DNA of 64,000 nucleotides, taken from the NCBI GenBank assembly GCA_013397075.1, contig VWZS01003656.1, positions 312,872 through 376,871 of the forward strand. The letters are read 5' to 3'. Positions 25,610 to 37,506 of the stretch are shown here, in pieces. Both the position numbers and the translations under genes were made by a program. Within the stretch, counting starts at the first letter, position 1, and the number at the start of each line of letters is the position of its first letter. A model generated the notes under the pieces. That model was not told the DNA's origin. It searched no databases and worked only from the letters and a program-made list of their open reading frames with translations. This stretch comes from Rhabdornis inornatus (Eukaryota > Chordata > Aves > Passeriformes > Rhabdornithidae).

Positions 25610-26580
25610 GGGATTCTTGAATGATCTGGTCTAGGAGGTGCTAGCGACATAACTAACTTGGCTGATGGTGAAATTCACTTAGGATACTCAAATTTGGAGC
25701 TGGCTGAAAAACATTGGAGGAGAGTCTCAATATACGTGGTTGAAAGGCAGTTTGGTGGTGGTAAGCGCAAAGCAGTGGAGTGGGTGGGGGGGAGAAGAAC
25801 CATTGCAATCTAAGAAGGAGATTTCAGTAGCTCTGAGGGTGTTTCCATGAAAACTGCAGCTCAACAGTCAACAGCAGTCAGAAAGCCAAAGGTGGTGTTA
25901 AAAAGAATTAGGCAAAGAATGGTGAACAAAACCCAGAGCTTCAGCTGTGGAAATTCAAGACTTCCCCACATTGTGAATACTGTGTGCAGGTCTGTGTTGC
26001 CTCTCAGAAAGTGTACATAATAAAGTTAGGTGCTGAGAAAGATGACAGGGGTGATTACAGAGGTGAACCAGCTTTTGTAGGACAGGAGTAAATAGACTAA
26101 AAGTTTTCAGTCTTGAACAATGTGGTGGTTGGGACAGAGTAGAAGTTTGTGAAATCAAAAATTTGAGAGTGAGGAAGACATTATTAATTTTATTTCTCAG
26201 AATGCAAAAACCAGGTGCAGCCTGTAAAATCTGAAAAGCAAGCTTAAAATGAACAAAAGGAAGTATGAAATCACAAACTGTGTGATTAAATTATGAAATT
26301 CATTTCCAGAGGACTCTATAGGGACCACAAAATCTCTAGGTTCAAAAATGCACTAGATCAGTTTCTGTTGGATGAAGCCAACATTGGTTGCTAAAAGTTA
26401 TTTTCTATTTCCCGAAATAGCTAAGCTCTGCTGTGTGGGAATAGAAAGTGTGTATCAGGAGAAGGATCCCATTACATGTACCCTCTTCTTGAATTTCTTG
26501 CCTGTCTTTTATTGTCCAGTCTTATAGACAGGGAGCTGGGTTACAGAGATTTTTTGCCTTACCTAATGCAATGCTCCTAC
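25610..26580 (+). mobile_element. Ancient CR1 LINE 3' half, degraded
   Basis: The copy is in the same orientation as the gene and can be followed through successive landmarks of the turtle/archosaur-type CR1 consensus, as I recall it. First comes the reverse transcriptase region around AATGATCTGG...GCTGATGGTGAAATT, the 'NDL...FADDTKL' segment. Then come CAACAGCAGTCAGAAAGCC, TTGTGAATACTGTGTGCAGG, AACAAAAGGAAGTATG, AATTCATTTCCAGAGGA and finally the 3' part around TTATAGACAGGGAGCTGGG. Frames are broken throughout, with indels and stops, so it cannot encode protein. The divergence and the absence of an ATTCTATG tail mark it as an old amniote/archosaur lineage rather than a recent avian CR1. The boundaries are approximate. 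Confidence 0.8.
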
Positions 26581-26667
26581 ACTGCTGCAACAAAGTGGAT
26601 TAAATCTTCTGTCCCTTTTTAGTGTGAAATAACCACTAGTGGAGCTGCATTCTTGAACTGCTGCAGA

Positions 26668-26701
26668 TGAACACATAGATAGTGTGTGAACACATAGATA
26701 G
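26668..26701 (+). repeat. Tandem duplication, period 19 bp, 1.8 copies
   Basis: TGAACACATAGATAGTGTG at 26668-26686 is followed directly by TGAACACATAGATAG at 26687-26701, identical over the shared part. It lies about 90 bp beyond the CR1 copy. Perfect identity suggests a recent slippage event. Confidence 0.85.
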
Positions 26702-27990
26702 ATCCTCCATCTAGAGGTGGAGGAGATGGCATCTGTCCATTCTTGACCTTCTACTGGGACACCACAAGTCTGCAGGCTGGACCACCTCAGAGAGGTTACC
26801 TGAGGTACCCAATAGTGTGACTTTGTAACTCCATCCAGACCTGAATAGCCCTGCACACCAGGACACAAAGGCAGACAGCATTTGGGAAGCTGCCATTCCT
26901 GTGTGGTGGCACAGGGAAAGAAAGACAGGTTTATTTGTGGGGAGGATTTTGTTAGCAGTCAGTCCCGTTTGGCGGCTCAGTGTCTCTGTGGCTTCAAATG
27001 CAATTAATCAGGGCCCAAAAGGGTAATTACCAGTTTACATTCCTCATTCAGATTTCTGTGCTTATTCATGTTAGTGTTTTTTCTTTAATTTAGCAATAAA
27101 GTTGGGGTTGTTTTCATGTTTTTATGCTGCTGGCCCAGCAATCCTCATTAAAAATAAAAAAATAGCAAAACATTAGTTTCCAGTCCACCTTTTTTTCTTC
27201 TCCCTGGGAAATGAGAAGCCCATATTAACTGTGAAAGGGAAACAAAAGTGTGCGTGGTCCTAGGGTTCTGGTGTCACCCTGGCTGAAGACACTTTTCCTT
27301 TCATGGGGTGAGTAATTGCTCAGAGCATTAATCTCTGAAAGAGGCTTTTTATTCTGCAGTGGGCAAAGCTGTTGACATCTGACAATGCTATTTCCTCATT
27401 TGATCACACATAAGTACCTTTCTGAACCCAGGAGAAGGCAGCCAGGGAAAGCTGGGGATGCTCAGCATCCTGAGGTCCAGGGCAGCAGCTCTGTCCTTTT
27501 AACACTGCATTTACTTGCACGTGGAGGAACTGAGAGGAATTTTTCAGATTGTCCTCCACTGTCTTCTGGCAGCAGCAGGCACTGCTGGTGCCAAGTCACA
27601 CTTGAGCGTAGTTTGCATTAAGTGGCTTGAGCTGGAAGCAGTTGACGTGCTCACGCATGGAGGAGCTGGGTGTGAAGGAGGCTGGTTATCAGATAAGTAA
27701 TTATAAAATCATTTCCCTGTTCCTGTGCATTGGCTGAGTCGTGATAAGTGCTGGTGTGAGCGCCTGGAGTCGTGCAGCCGAGGTGCAGCAGTGTGAGTGA
27801 GCTTTGCTGTCCCTAGGAAGCCAAGTGGCCACAGGCTGGCTCATGTTGGTGCAGGCTGCCTGTGCCCATGTGGACCATCGTGTGCACTGCCTGCCACAGG
27901 AGTGGGTTACCCTCAAGAGTTAGAGAGGAGGTGCTGCTGGGTGGCCTGGCCAAAGACCTGACCCAAAGGTTGTTTCATCAGGCAATGTGA

Positions 27991-28560
27991 TGTGGTGGGT
28001 TGACCTTGGCTGGACATCAGGTGCCCATAAAGCTGTTGTATCACTCTCATTCTCAGCAGGACAGGCAGAGGGGAAATAAGATGGGAAAAAACAACTTGTG
28101 GGTCAAGATAAAGGCAGTCTGATAAAGTGAAAGCAAAAGATTTATTCTCTACTTCCCATCAGCAGGCCATGTCTGGCCACTACCCTGGAAATGGAGCTTC
28201 ATTATGTATAATGGTTACTCTGGAAGACAAGTGTTATAAATAATGGATGCTCTCCTCCTTTCTCCTCCTTTCTCTCAACTCTCACTACTGAGCTGATGGC
28301 ATATGGTTTGGAATATCCCTTTGGTTAGTTTGGATCAACTGTCCTGGCTATGTGCCCTCCCAAGATTTTGCCCACCCTAGCCTTCTGGTGGTGATGATGG
28401 CAGTGTTAGACAGCTGTGAGGCTGTGTGGGCGCTTCTTCTGGAGCAGCCAAACCACTGGGGTGTTATCAACACCTTTCTAGCCACCAGATACAAAGCACA
28501 GCACCGTGCTCTGCTGCTATGGGAAGCAATCATCTCCATCTTAGCCAGATCCAATCAATA
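27991..28560 (+). mobile_element. Solo LTR of an avian endogenous retrovirus
   Basis: The stretch starts TGTGGTGGGTTGACC, the opening of an LTR type that I recall as widespread in birds. It continues with matching landmarks: GGTGCCCATAAAGC, CTTGTGGGTCAAGATAA, GGAATATCCCTTTGG, GTTATCAACACC, CAAAGCACAGCACC and CATCTCCATCTTAGCCAGA. A TATAAATA element lies near 28236. No internal retroviral sequence is visible on either side, so this looks like a solo LTR left by recombination. The right edge is uncertain by a few bases and I could not define a clean target-site duplication. Assignment to an ERVK or ERVL group needs a repeat library. Confidence 0.75.
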
Positions 28561-29670
28561 CCTGTGGGCACAAGTCCCAGCTGGGTTATTGCACTGCAGG
28601 CTCTGAGGAGGCAGGGCAGGGCACAGGTTGGTGCAAAGGTGACTGCACCAGTCAGAGCCCCAACGTGTGATGGAAATAAAAGTGCCTATCTCCCTTCTCC
28701 TGAAACAGGAACTGGTCATCCCTGCTTTAAAGTGCATGCTTGTGAGCCTTTGAAACGGCAGTAGCTTTATTAGGGATCAGAGCAGGCAGGAAATCCCCAC
28801 CAGAGATTGTCTTAATAACAAAGTAAGACATACTGAAGAGATGTGTCTGGAACCAGAGGATGATGTCTGTGATTTGAGATGGTGTCTTGGTCTGCAGATG
28901 AGCTTCTTGATTCAGGGGACAGCCAGTTTTGGTATGGTTGTTGTTCAGCAGCTTCTTCTGAACATCCTGCTGTCATCTAGTGAAAATTCAGCTTAAAACT
29001 AGTCATCTGTTTCACTTGGAGGACTCCAGGAGAGCACTTTGATTTAGGAAACAAGAACTCTGCTTTGTTTTGCAAAGCACAGGGGATTTAATTTCTTACT
29101 ACAGCTTTCTGAAATCCTAGGTGGTGAGTTCCAGCCTCTGACAAGCACAGACACCTAGTTTGTTTGCTGCCATGTTATTTCTTTATTTAATTTCCGTGTT
29201 AATTGGTGCCTTCCAAATACCACAGCTGCTCTGTGGAGCACTGTCCCTGCCAATCTGACTGCTGAATTTCACCTCCTACAATATGGGACATGTGTAAACT
29301 GGCAGCTGACTTAACCAAGGTCTTCCACTGGAGAGAGTTTTGCCTCTTTCGTTGCAGAAATTTAGAATTTGTTTTCAATGAAAATAAATTAACAGGAAGA
29401 TTTTTCTGGGCCTAGGTAGCAAGGTAAATGTATTTTCATTCTGTATGTGATCAGCAGAGGGATCTAGGGACTGGCTCTATGGCTTTCATTAGTGTGCACT
29501 CATTTTGTGACCTTGTGAAGCCACCTTTGCATCCCTACCCCTCAATTTCCACTTGCAATGCTCCTGTAAGAACACACGCTATGGCACAGCATTATTGCAT
29601 GACCAACCTCCCTGTAATAATAACTTTGATCTACGTGGTATGAGTGCAAATATTATTTTATGCAGAGCTT

Positions 29671-30460
29671 CAGTTCTCAACCAGCTTAAGGGTGGAGTCT
29701 CCCAAGCAGTGTTATTGCCCATCACGCCAGAGGATGTGGCTGGGACCTTACTGTGCTTTTCCAGTGTAGTTTGGCAGGGGTGTGGTGCACATCCATCTCC
29801 CTGCAGTGATCCTGCTGTAGGGTCTCTTATCCCAGTGGATGTAGCCCAAAGGCTCCCTGTCAGCAAGGCTGGTGCTGGCCCAGGGCCTCTGAGGTAGTGT
29901 CTCAGGCTTAGTGCCACACCAACTCCTGTGTGAATGACAAGTCTCGTAAGAGAGTGTAAATGTTTTAATAGGCTTTGTTCCTTAAGGCTTGTGCTTTAAA
30001 AGATTGAGGTGGGACCATATGTTCCTTTCCTGAGGGTCCATACAACTCAGTGTCAGTCGGAAAACACCTGGTAGATTCACCAGATCCCAGTCAGCAAGGT
30101 GGTACTTGATGTGGGTTTGGAAAGAGCAGAGGAAGAGTTTCGTTAGTGTAGCTGCAGGGGCATGGTCTAGCCTTTAGGAAGAGTATTTTTTATGGTTAAG
30201 GTGGCACAGAGGCATTTGAGAGAGAGGCTCTTGCCTTGTCCTACTCAGGAGTCAGGCACTGAAGTAGCTCAGATGAAACAACCATTTTCACCAGCAAATG
30301 AGTAATACCCACAGGAACTGCTGCTTCCCAAACTTGTTGGGCCAACCTACAGTGATCCACAGCATTCCAACACTGCCCAGGGAGTGAAAGGTACTCTGGA
30401 ACATAGCTCTGCAGACTGTGGAGCCCTAATGATTTGGAAATCACAGGTTAGGAGCCACTA
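29671..30460. mobile_element. Possible hAT-like DNA transposon relic (terminal repeats only)
   Basis: The left end CAGTTCTCAACC resembles the hAT/Charlie-type terminus CAGTGGTTCTCAACC. The reverse complement of the right end, AGTGGCTCCTAACCTGTG, matches the same terminal consensus at about 15 of 18 positions. The 790 bp between them has no recognisable transposase. The flanking 8 bp (CAGAGCTT and ACTACCTT) agree at only 4 of 8 positions, so the target-site duplication is not convincing. This is a tentative call. Confidence 0.25.
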
Positions 30461-33400
30461 ACTACCTTGGTGAAGGCAGGACAGTGGCGCCAGCTGATAC
30501 AGGAGGAAAACCAAGTGTTTCAGCAATGAGATGTAGTGTTTGAGGGTTCCCTGGTCAGTTTGGTGCAGAGTCCAGATAGTTTGATCATTATTTAAACCTC
30601 GGTGTTTTTGCACATTAAATGACATGGTTTTGGATATTTGGAAACAGATCTTTTTGGAGGATGTTCAACAAAATGAAACAAAGCAGTGGTTGTGATTCTT
30701 ATCTTAGGGGAGAAACATGCATAGGTAAGGATGATGCTTTGGATTTGCATAGGCTTTCCTGGTTTTCTGTGCCTTTTGCTGCAGTGTAGCAAAGATTATG
30801 CAAAGAGCAGGACACTCCTGCATCCTCTGTGTTAGGATTCCCTGCTGTTTCTTAAGGCATCGTTTCTCAGGTGTTTTGAAAACCTGACCCTCTTTTGGCT
30901 CCTTGTCTCTGTGGGACTTGGAATTATCCTCATGTTGGTTCCTCCAGGTGAGGGTATGCCAGTTGCTGGCTGCAGGTGTGAACACTCTCCTCCCTCTGCC
31001 CTCAGACACACTGACTGCTTTCTTCAATTAAGAGCTCTTGGCTGTTTGCAGGATAATGTAGCACTTGCAACCAGCAATTACACACGAATTCACTTTCCCC
31101 CTTGGAGAAGCTGAGCTGTGTATTTCAAGGAGGCACCGATTTCACTGCAGAAATTAAAGAGCTGACTCACTTAATCAACACTTCCAACTTTTTATAACCA
31201 CCCACAGACTGGGAAGTTCAGTTTTAAGGGTTATGGGGACTTGTGCTTACACTGAGATCCTCTTGTGTGGGGTAGATGCTTTACTTTGCTGTACTCTGGT
31301 GGTAAAGTTGTTTTAAGTGAAGTGGTGATGGATCTCTGGGTTTGCTGGTGCTCACAGACTGATGCGCAGGGAGCTGCCCCAAAGTGAAAAAATTGAAAGG
31401 ATAATTTTGGGCAACTTCTGCCTGCCCTTTCCAAACCAAACTTTGTAACCATGATTCCTGTTTTGCTTTGGAGAGATGGGAGATTTGCAACTGGGACGTC
31501 TGAAGAGGAGATTACAGCAGCAATGGATTGTTTGGGTGATAGCAGCAGGACATAGAGCAATCTGAAGTAGTTCTTGGCCTATGCAAAATGGTCTACAAAC
31601 ATAGCTTGAGATTTGCACCCCATGGCCTCCATCTGTCACTCCTGAATTTCAGTGTCAGTGCTCATGGCTTTCTCCTTCCAGCTGGCCTGATGCTTGAGTT
31701 CACAACGTGTGTACTAGCAAAGCTGCTCTGGAGCTGATGCTGTTGTCCTGGAGGATAATAGCTATCCCTCCAGACGCTGCAAAACAGCCAGGTTCAGAGG
31801 TAGGAGATCTTTGGAAGGGAATCCAGCCTCACCACTTGGTTTTCCTTTCTAATTATTCACGTAAGGGCATATTCTGCTTATCACTTCTAATGGAGGAAGA
31901 TTTCTCTTCCTGGTGATACTCTTACACAAGCCATGTTACTTCCCATGCTTTATTGCTTCTGTGATTTTCTTTAACGTTGCAGCTTATGCACATTAAAAAC
32001 AGGATCCGAGGGCAGCAGGACACTGTCCCACCATCCCCCACATCTAGAGCAATATTGTTATTGCTTGTGTGGCTTTCCTGGCTGCCCCATCTGTCTCCAT
32101 CACCTCTTGTCACCTTCCATAGTAATTCCTGCTGATTAGCAAAGGCCTTTATCAGCTGAGACTCTTTGGCAAGACAAATTCAGCCAACAGTTCTGACTCT
32201 GTCACGAGTTTCTACTTATTAAAAAAGTCCTTCCCCCTCCCACCAGTGGAAACACTATGAATCATTTCCCTCCCCTTTCTTTGTCAGGAGCAAATGCCAT
32301 CAGTGTTAGGACCCTGGCACTGACTTTCTGACTCCAGGAAATCATGGGTGAAACAATCCATGGAAACTGGAATCCCCATTTAAAAGTAAGATAATATTTT
32401 GTAAGGAACACACCCCATTTGGGAGATAGATTGTGTGTCAGGTGCCTGAGAGTTTTGGCAGGACCCTGAGGTGGATGTCACAGCTTAAATGAGTTGAGGG
32501 GAATTTGTGTCATATTTGATCATAGGCCTGTGCTTATCTGGTGTGTAAAAATAATTCACTTAGCCATGTGTAAGAATTAGAAGCCTTCGTAAAAATACTT
32601 GAACAGCAAAATAGTTTAGTTACACTGGAAGAGGCTTTTAGCTCAAAAGGAGAACCTGTAACTTCATGAGGGTTAAATTCTTCATTTTTGTTTACTGATG
32701 CAACTGATGCAGTGTAACTGCAAAAAGAGTCTGACCTTATCCCCCAAGTACCTCTGAGAAGTTGGTCTTGGGTTAAACATATTGCTTGGCAATATATACA
32801 GACTTGGAACCTCACAGGTTTTCAGGTAAAAAAGGCAGAGAATCAACAGCCCAGTAACAAGAACAACATGAAGAGGCGGAAGCAGGAGCTCTTTCCTGCT
32901 CCTGGGAGACAGAACTGACAGAAGCTCTACAGCTGGAGAGCTGTAGTCAAGGCAGCACATATCTCTTTTAAACGTAGATCAGAAGAGACATTAGAGTATT
33001 TTAATGTTCCCATTAGTCTTCAGGCTGTCCACTGTAGAATATTTATCATATGGCTTGCTTCATGTACTGCATTCTGAAGTGTGGTGATGGTGCTTGAAAT
33101 TCAAGATTAAACGTCAGTATGCATTTGTCCATCATCCTTTTGATGGTGTGTTTGGTCTCTTCTTAGTCTCTGGCAGAGGCTCTTTGCATCAAACAGCTGG
33201 TGTGCTTAGGCCAATCCATCACCCAGACTCTGGAAATGAGACTCAAGCTCAGCAATCAGAGAGTAACACCAAGAGTTTAATCTGTTCCCTGTCAGATTTG
33301 TAAGAGAGCTAAAAACAATTTCCCTGCCTCCTTGCTGCCCCTGCAGCAGCTGCCACTCAGTGTCTGGCTCCAAAGGAGCAGCAGAGCTGGCAGCTCAGAA

Positions 33401-34071
33401 CTGAGCCACTGGCACAATGGTGGGGAGATCACAAAAGCATCTCTAGAAGGTCTCAAGGCCTAGGTATGCAGCACCTCTCCTTGGTGGTGAAAAGTGTGAT
33501 CAGGAGATTTGTTTTAGAGACTTAGAGCTTACAAATCACCAGTCAAGGGCAGTGGCTGCTGACAGCTGGTGTCTGCTGTGACTGTAGGGGCTGTGTACCA
33601 TATGTCCCCCTTTCTTGAAGAGGAAAGACAGGATTCTCCTGCTAGGCATCCCCTCAGGGACTTGCAGTGTTTCTTTGCCTGGTGCTGTCCGACCATGTTC
33701 CACAGTGTCACCAAACCCCACAGGAGCTGGGCTTCTTCCCTGTACAAAGCACATCCTTGACTATTGCAAACCATTAGGCTGTGGACCCTTCTGGTGTACT
33801 CAGCACAGGCCTGTGGGCTAATGGGAGCTCCGGGGTGTTTGGATGCATTTAAACCTCGTGGCACTTGTTGAAAGTCTATGTTACTCCAAGTATGAAGTGA
33901 TGCAGGAATAAAGTGATATTCTGAGGATACATTTATGCTTACAGAATCAGCAGCTGCTAGATAGACAGTCTCCTGCATAGCTTTATTATTCCCACTTTGT
34001 GCACCCACTGTGTATACAGGAGGAGACTTAGGTCTTGTGAGAGAAGAGGTGTGTGGTCGTGAAATTAAAGA

Positions 34072-34109
34072 CTATATATATATATATTTATATATATACA
34101 CACACACAC
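34072..34109 (+). repeat. Compound TA/CA microsatellite
   Basis: An alternating (TA)n tract with one TT interruption passes directly into (CA)n. It is probably polymorphic and prone to alignment and assembly length errors. Confidence 0.93.
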
Positions 34110-37100
34110 GGAGATGAAGGGATGACTTAAGATGTCCTCTGCTATATTAAACCTGATACTTTGCCTCTTATCCATGTTAATTTCCTAGGAATAATATTTT
34201 CTTTAAAGAAAAAATGATAAAAATAAATACTGTTATCCTGCATTAGCAGCAGATCTGGAGCCCTGTCTTTCCCACGTCTCTCTTTTCAATTGCTGCTGTC
34301 TTTGGAGCCCTTGCTAACATGTGCCAGACCTCCCTTGGCCCTGTCCAAGCCTGGCACACCAGTGAATGAAATATTTGCATGAGGCAGCGTCATCTCATGT
34401 AACCTATGACTTCCCATCTGAACTGAGACAGACTTCCTGTTCACTTCCTAGCTGGGCTGCAGCATGGTTAAAAGCCACTCATCCTTCTGTAAAATGGGGC
34501 TGTAGTGCTTGAGAAGGCTCAAAAGAGCTGCAGTAAAATTCAGGAGAGAGGAAGCAGCACTCTGTGTACTCACAGAGAATAGATCCCTTCCTTACAGATT
34601 CCTTTTCCTCTGGGAAAAGCCAAGTGGAACATAAACCACTGCTCCACCCTCGTGAGGAAATTACCTTGGCTGTTCTGCATTTACCAGCTACCTTGGAACT
34701 TCCCCACTTGATGTTGACACTGGGCAAAATGCTCTCTTCCAATGCTGTCTAGAGAGCTCCTTGCTGGCTGATGTGCTCCTGCTGCCCAGCTCTCTGCCTT
34801 CCCTGGATTTGTGGTGACCCTACCTCCCTTGTTAGGCAAAGCTTTCCATTGATGGGGTCTGCACTCACTTGGAGAAGGTAAAGAGTGTGTAGCATGGGTC
34901 TCTCACATTCCCTTCCTTTTCCCGTCCTGTGGGACCTCCCTTGCTTTCAGAGGAAGAGCAGGAGAAAAGGGGGAACTGGAGAGAGCATTAGTAACTTGCA
35001 CTGGGTCTGCAGTTGTGGTGGCTTTGACTGAGCTTCTATCAGCACAGTCTCTCTTCCCAGACCAGGGGAGAAGCTGGGCATTTGGGAAGCTGTCTCTTCG
35101 TAGAGCTACTTTGCTGACTCTGTCAATGAGACTTCTCTGCCTGAAGACTTCCAGAATTTGTGAGGGGTCCTTGCTGCCCCTCAGAACTGGATATGTTTGC
35201 AGAGTGTCCTTGATTTTCTTCTTGTTTTTTCTTTGTTGACTGCAACTCCATGGTGCTCTAAAATACCCAGTCTTCTCCAGATCTCAGCTTTGAATGCCAT
35301 ACTGGACTGGGCAGCTACAGATCTTTCCCACTGGCCTCATCGAGCCTTTCCCAGTTTCCAGTAGTAGAAGGAAAATCCTCCTTTTGCTGACAGGATTAAA
35401 ATGGAAGCACCTTCTGGGCTTTGTTTTGTCCTAACACCACAGCTGCCCTGATATTTTCCATCTCCATTTAAGGGCTATTAAAGATTCGTCGTGTCCTGTA
35501 TACATATCATGTATTAAGACTCATCATATCCTGGGGTCTTTTTTGTAGTCTGTTTAATATAACATTCTTTATTATTACTTTTAGAAAAGCTGAGTTGCAT
35601 TTACAGGAAATCTTTCATGTGTTTAAATCTTTGGTTCCTTTATGTTTTTGTGTGGTCACCCGTTCAACTTTCAACTCATGGCTTGAACTGAAAACAGGAA
35701 AGCCAGAAAGTGAGAATGTTTCCAAAATGTCGTTTTCTCTTTGCAGTATATTTATAAAAGTTGCAAAAAAATACCAAGATCTCCCACACCAACATTTCTG
35801 GAGCACTGAGAAAGGAACTACTCCTTTCTCTATAGCTACCCCTACCTCTTTCTGCCCCAAAAAAGCAGTTAATTGCAGGTATGCAGTACAAGTAAGGTGT
35901 GATCCTCAAGGCAGGTAATTCTCACTATTTACCAGAGTAGAATGAAAGCAAGAATGTTTCTGTGTGTCCAGAGAGGGTCAGAGCAGGCATATGGAAGTGT
36001 CGCTTTCCTTCTCCAGCTGCTTTTGACTCAATTGCTCAAGCTGAGATGATGCAATGTCTCAGACACCCATTGAAGATTTCCTGTGACCACAAGGCATCAC
36101 ATCCCACAGGGATGGCTCAACATCAGCATAGTAATGAGATAACCACAGGGAACCCAAAGAGATAAATTGATGGCACCAGGAAATGGCTTTACCTCACAAC
36201 ACAAACTGGTTTGTTGCCAGAATTGGGGATGAAGATAAACCACTTTCTCCTGTCTGAAACAAAAGGCTTCGACACCTTCCAGACTGGCAGCTGTGGAGGA
36301 AAAGGCAACCAAAAGGGGCAGTGTCTGGGGGAGATTTAGAACCTTTGCTACTGGACTATGAAAGGCTGCCATTTCATTAACCTCTCAGATTGTGTAATCA
36401 GATGAAGTCAAAGCCACACATTCAGATTTTGGATCTGACTTGATTTCTTAGTCCAGTTTCTTATCTCACAATCTATGGATGAGTACCTTATTTGCCTGTT
36501 GGCAGAAGAAGTTTGGAGCAGGGTGTGGTATAGATGTTGTGGTTTTTTTCATAGACATTTCATGGACTAAATAATGCTGGCAGATACTGTTTTCTTCTAC
36601 CACAAGGAGAACATACAATTTATTCTTGTCTCATTATATTAAACGAAATACAGCACAAAAGGGAAAGGAAAGAAAACCACCAAAAAAGGATATGAAGATA
36701 TGATCCTTTCTAGCCAAAAAAATACCAACTCTATGACATCCTTGTGTGTGGGGAAAACTCAGTTCCTATATTATTTTGATAAACTTTGTTACAATCAGTT
36801 TCACACAAAACCATGTTGTTTATTTAATCTTAACTGCTTGCAGAAATGTCATCCAGTAAGGATGTGGAGGTTATTATTTTTTTTTAGTTTCAAAAAAGGA
36901 GTTTGTTTATTTTTCTTCTGTTACTTGGTTTCTCTGTGTAGATTTATAAGGGCTCTGTCACCAACAGTCTTGTATTTGCTTGTGAGCTGGGTGTGTGGTT
37001 TGTCTGCCTGGAAGGGCAGGAGCATCCACAGTGGGAGGCAGCTGAGTTGGGAGCAGCTGGAGCCCAGTGGTGCTTCCTGCGCAGCCAGCATGCACATGCC

Positions 37101-37429
37101 AAAGTGACCCTGAATTAGGAGCGAGTCGTAACATAGTGGCAGTCCATTCCAGGGTAGTGCCATCACTACAAAGGAAACAAAATCTTTTGTGTCATCTACA
37201 GGATGAAATCAGAAACCCTCCTCTGTCCCACAACTCTCTGGGTCCCCTTCCAGCAGCTCACAGAGGCAGGACTGTGGTGGCAGTCATCCAGGTTTCATGA
37301 TGACACCCATGGTTGGAACCAGGGATGAAACTCTATCTGCTGCCCTGCCTGCTTTGCTTGGTGCTGGTGTGCAATCCTACATGGCAGGTGATGCCCCTAA
37401 CCCTCCCCTTTCATGTGTTCTCTCCTCAG

Positions 37430-37506
37430 GCAAGATCCTGTTCCGGAGGAGCCATGTCCGAGACGTAGCAGTGAAGAGGCTGAAGCCCATTGACGAGTAC
37501 TGCAGG
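37430..37506 (+). CDS. SH3PXD2A: SH3PXD2A (TKS5) PX-domain exon, probably coding exon 4
   Basis: This 77-bp exon completes a glycine codon carried over from the previous exon, then encodes KILFRRSHVRDVAVKRLK followed by PIDEYCR, ending in phase 0. It forms the central part of the PX domain and is rich in basic residues, consistent with a surface that faces membrane lipid. KRLKPIDEYCR identifies TKS5; TKS4, as I recall, reads KRLIPIDEYCK. The valine in SHVRD is isoleucine in the human protein as I remember it, a conservative change. The acceptor is TCTCCTCAG and the donor TGCAGG|GTAAGG. Phases match both neighbours, with 30.6 kb of intron before and 7.2 kb after. It corresponds to about residues 77-102 of human TKS5. 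Confidence 0.97.

Larger units (their letters stand above)
6868..37429 (+). other. SH3PXD2A: 30.6-kb SH3PXD2A intron between PX exons
   Basis: This intron is bounded by GTAATA at the donor and TGTTCTCTCCTCAG at the acceptor. Within it I can support a CpG-rich island (11206-11515), short and long simple repeats (11085-11108, 13871-13999, 34072-34109), an ancient CR1 (25610-26580), a small tandem duplication (26668-26701), a solo LTR (27991-28560) and a weak hAT-like terminal repeat pair (29671-30460). Between these (6868-11084, 14000-25609, 30461-34071 and 34110-37429) I see only ordinary A/T-leaning intronic sequence. Open frames up to about 170 codons occur on both strands, without domains or convincing splice context. 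Confidence 0.9.

Noticed and set aside
28348..28764. Several short open frames on both strands
   Set aside because: The first part lies inside the solo LTR and the frames run out of it without any retroviral domain.
33529..34008. Antisense 159-codon open frame
   Set aside because: No motif, no splice or promoter context, and competing frames overlap it. A processed pseudogene was considered, but no parent protein is recognisable and no poly-A tail is present.
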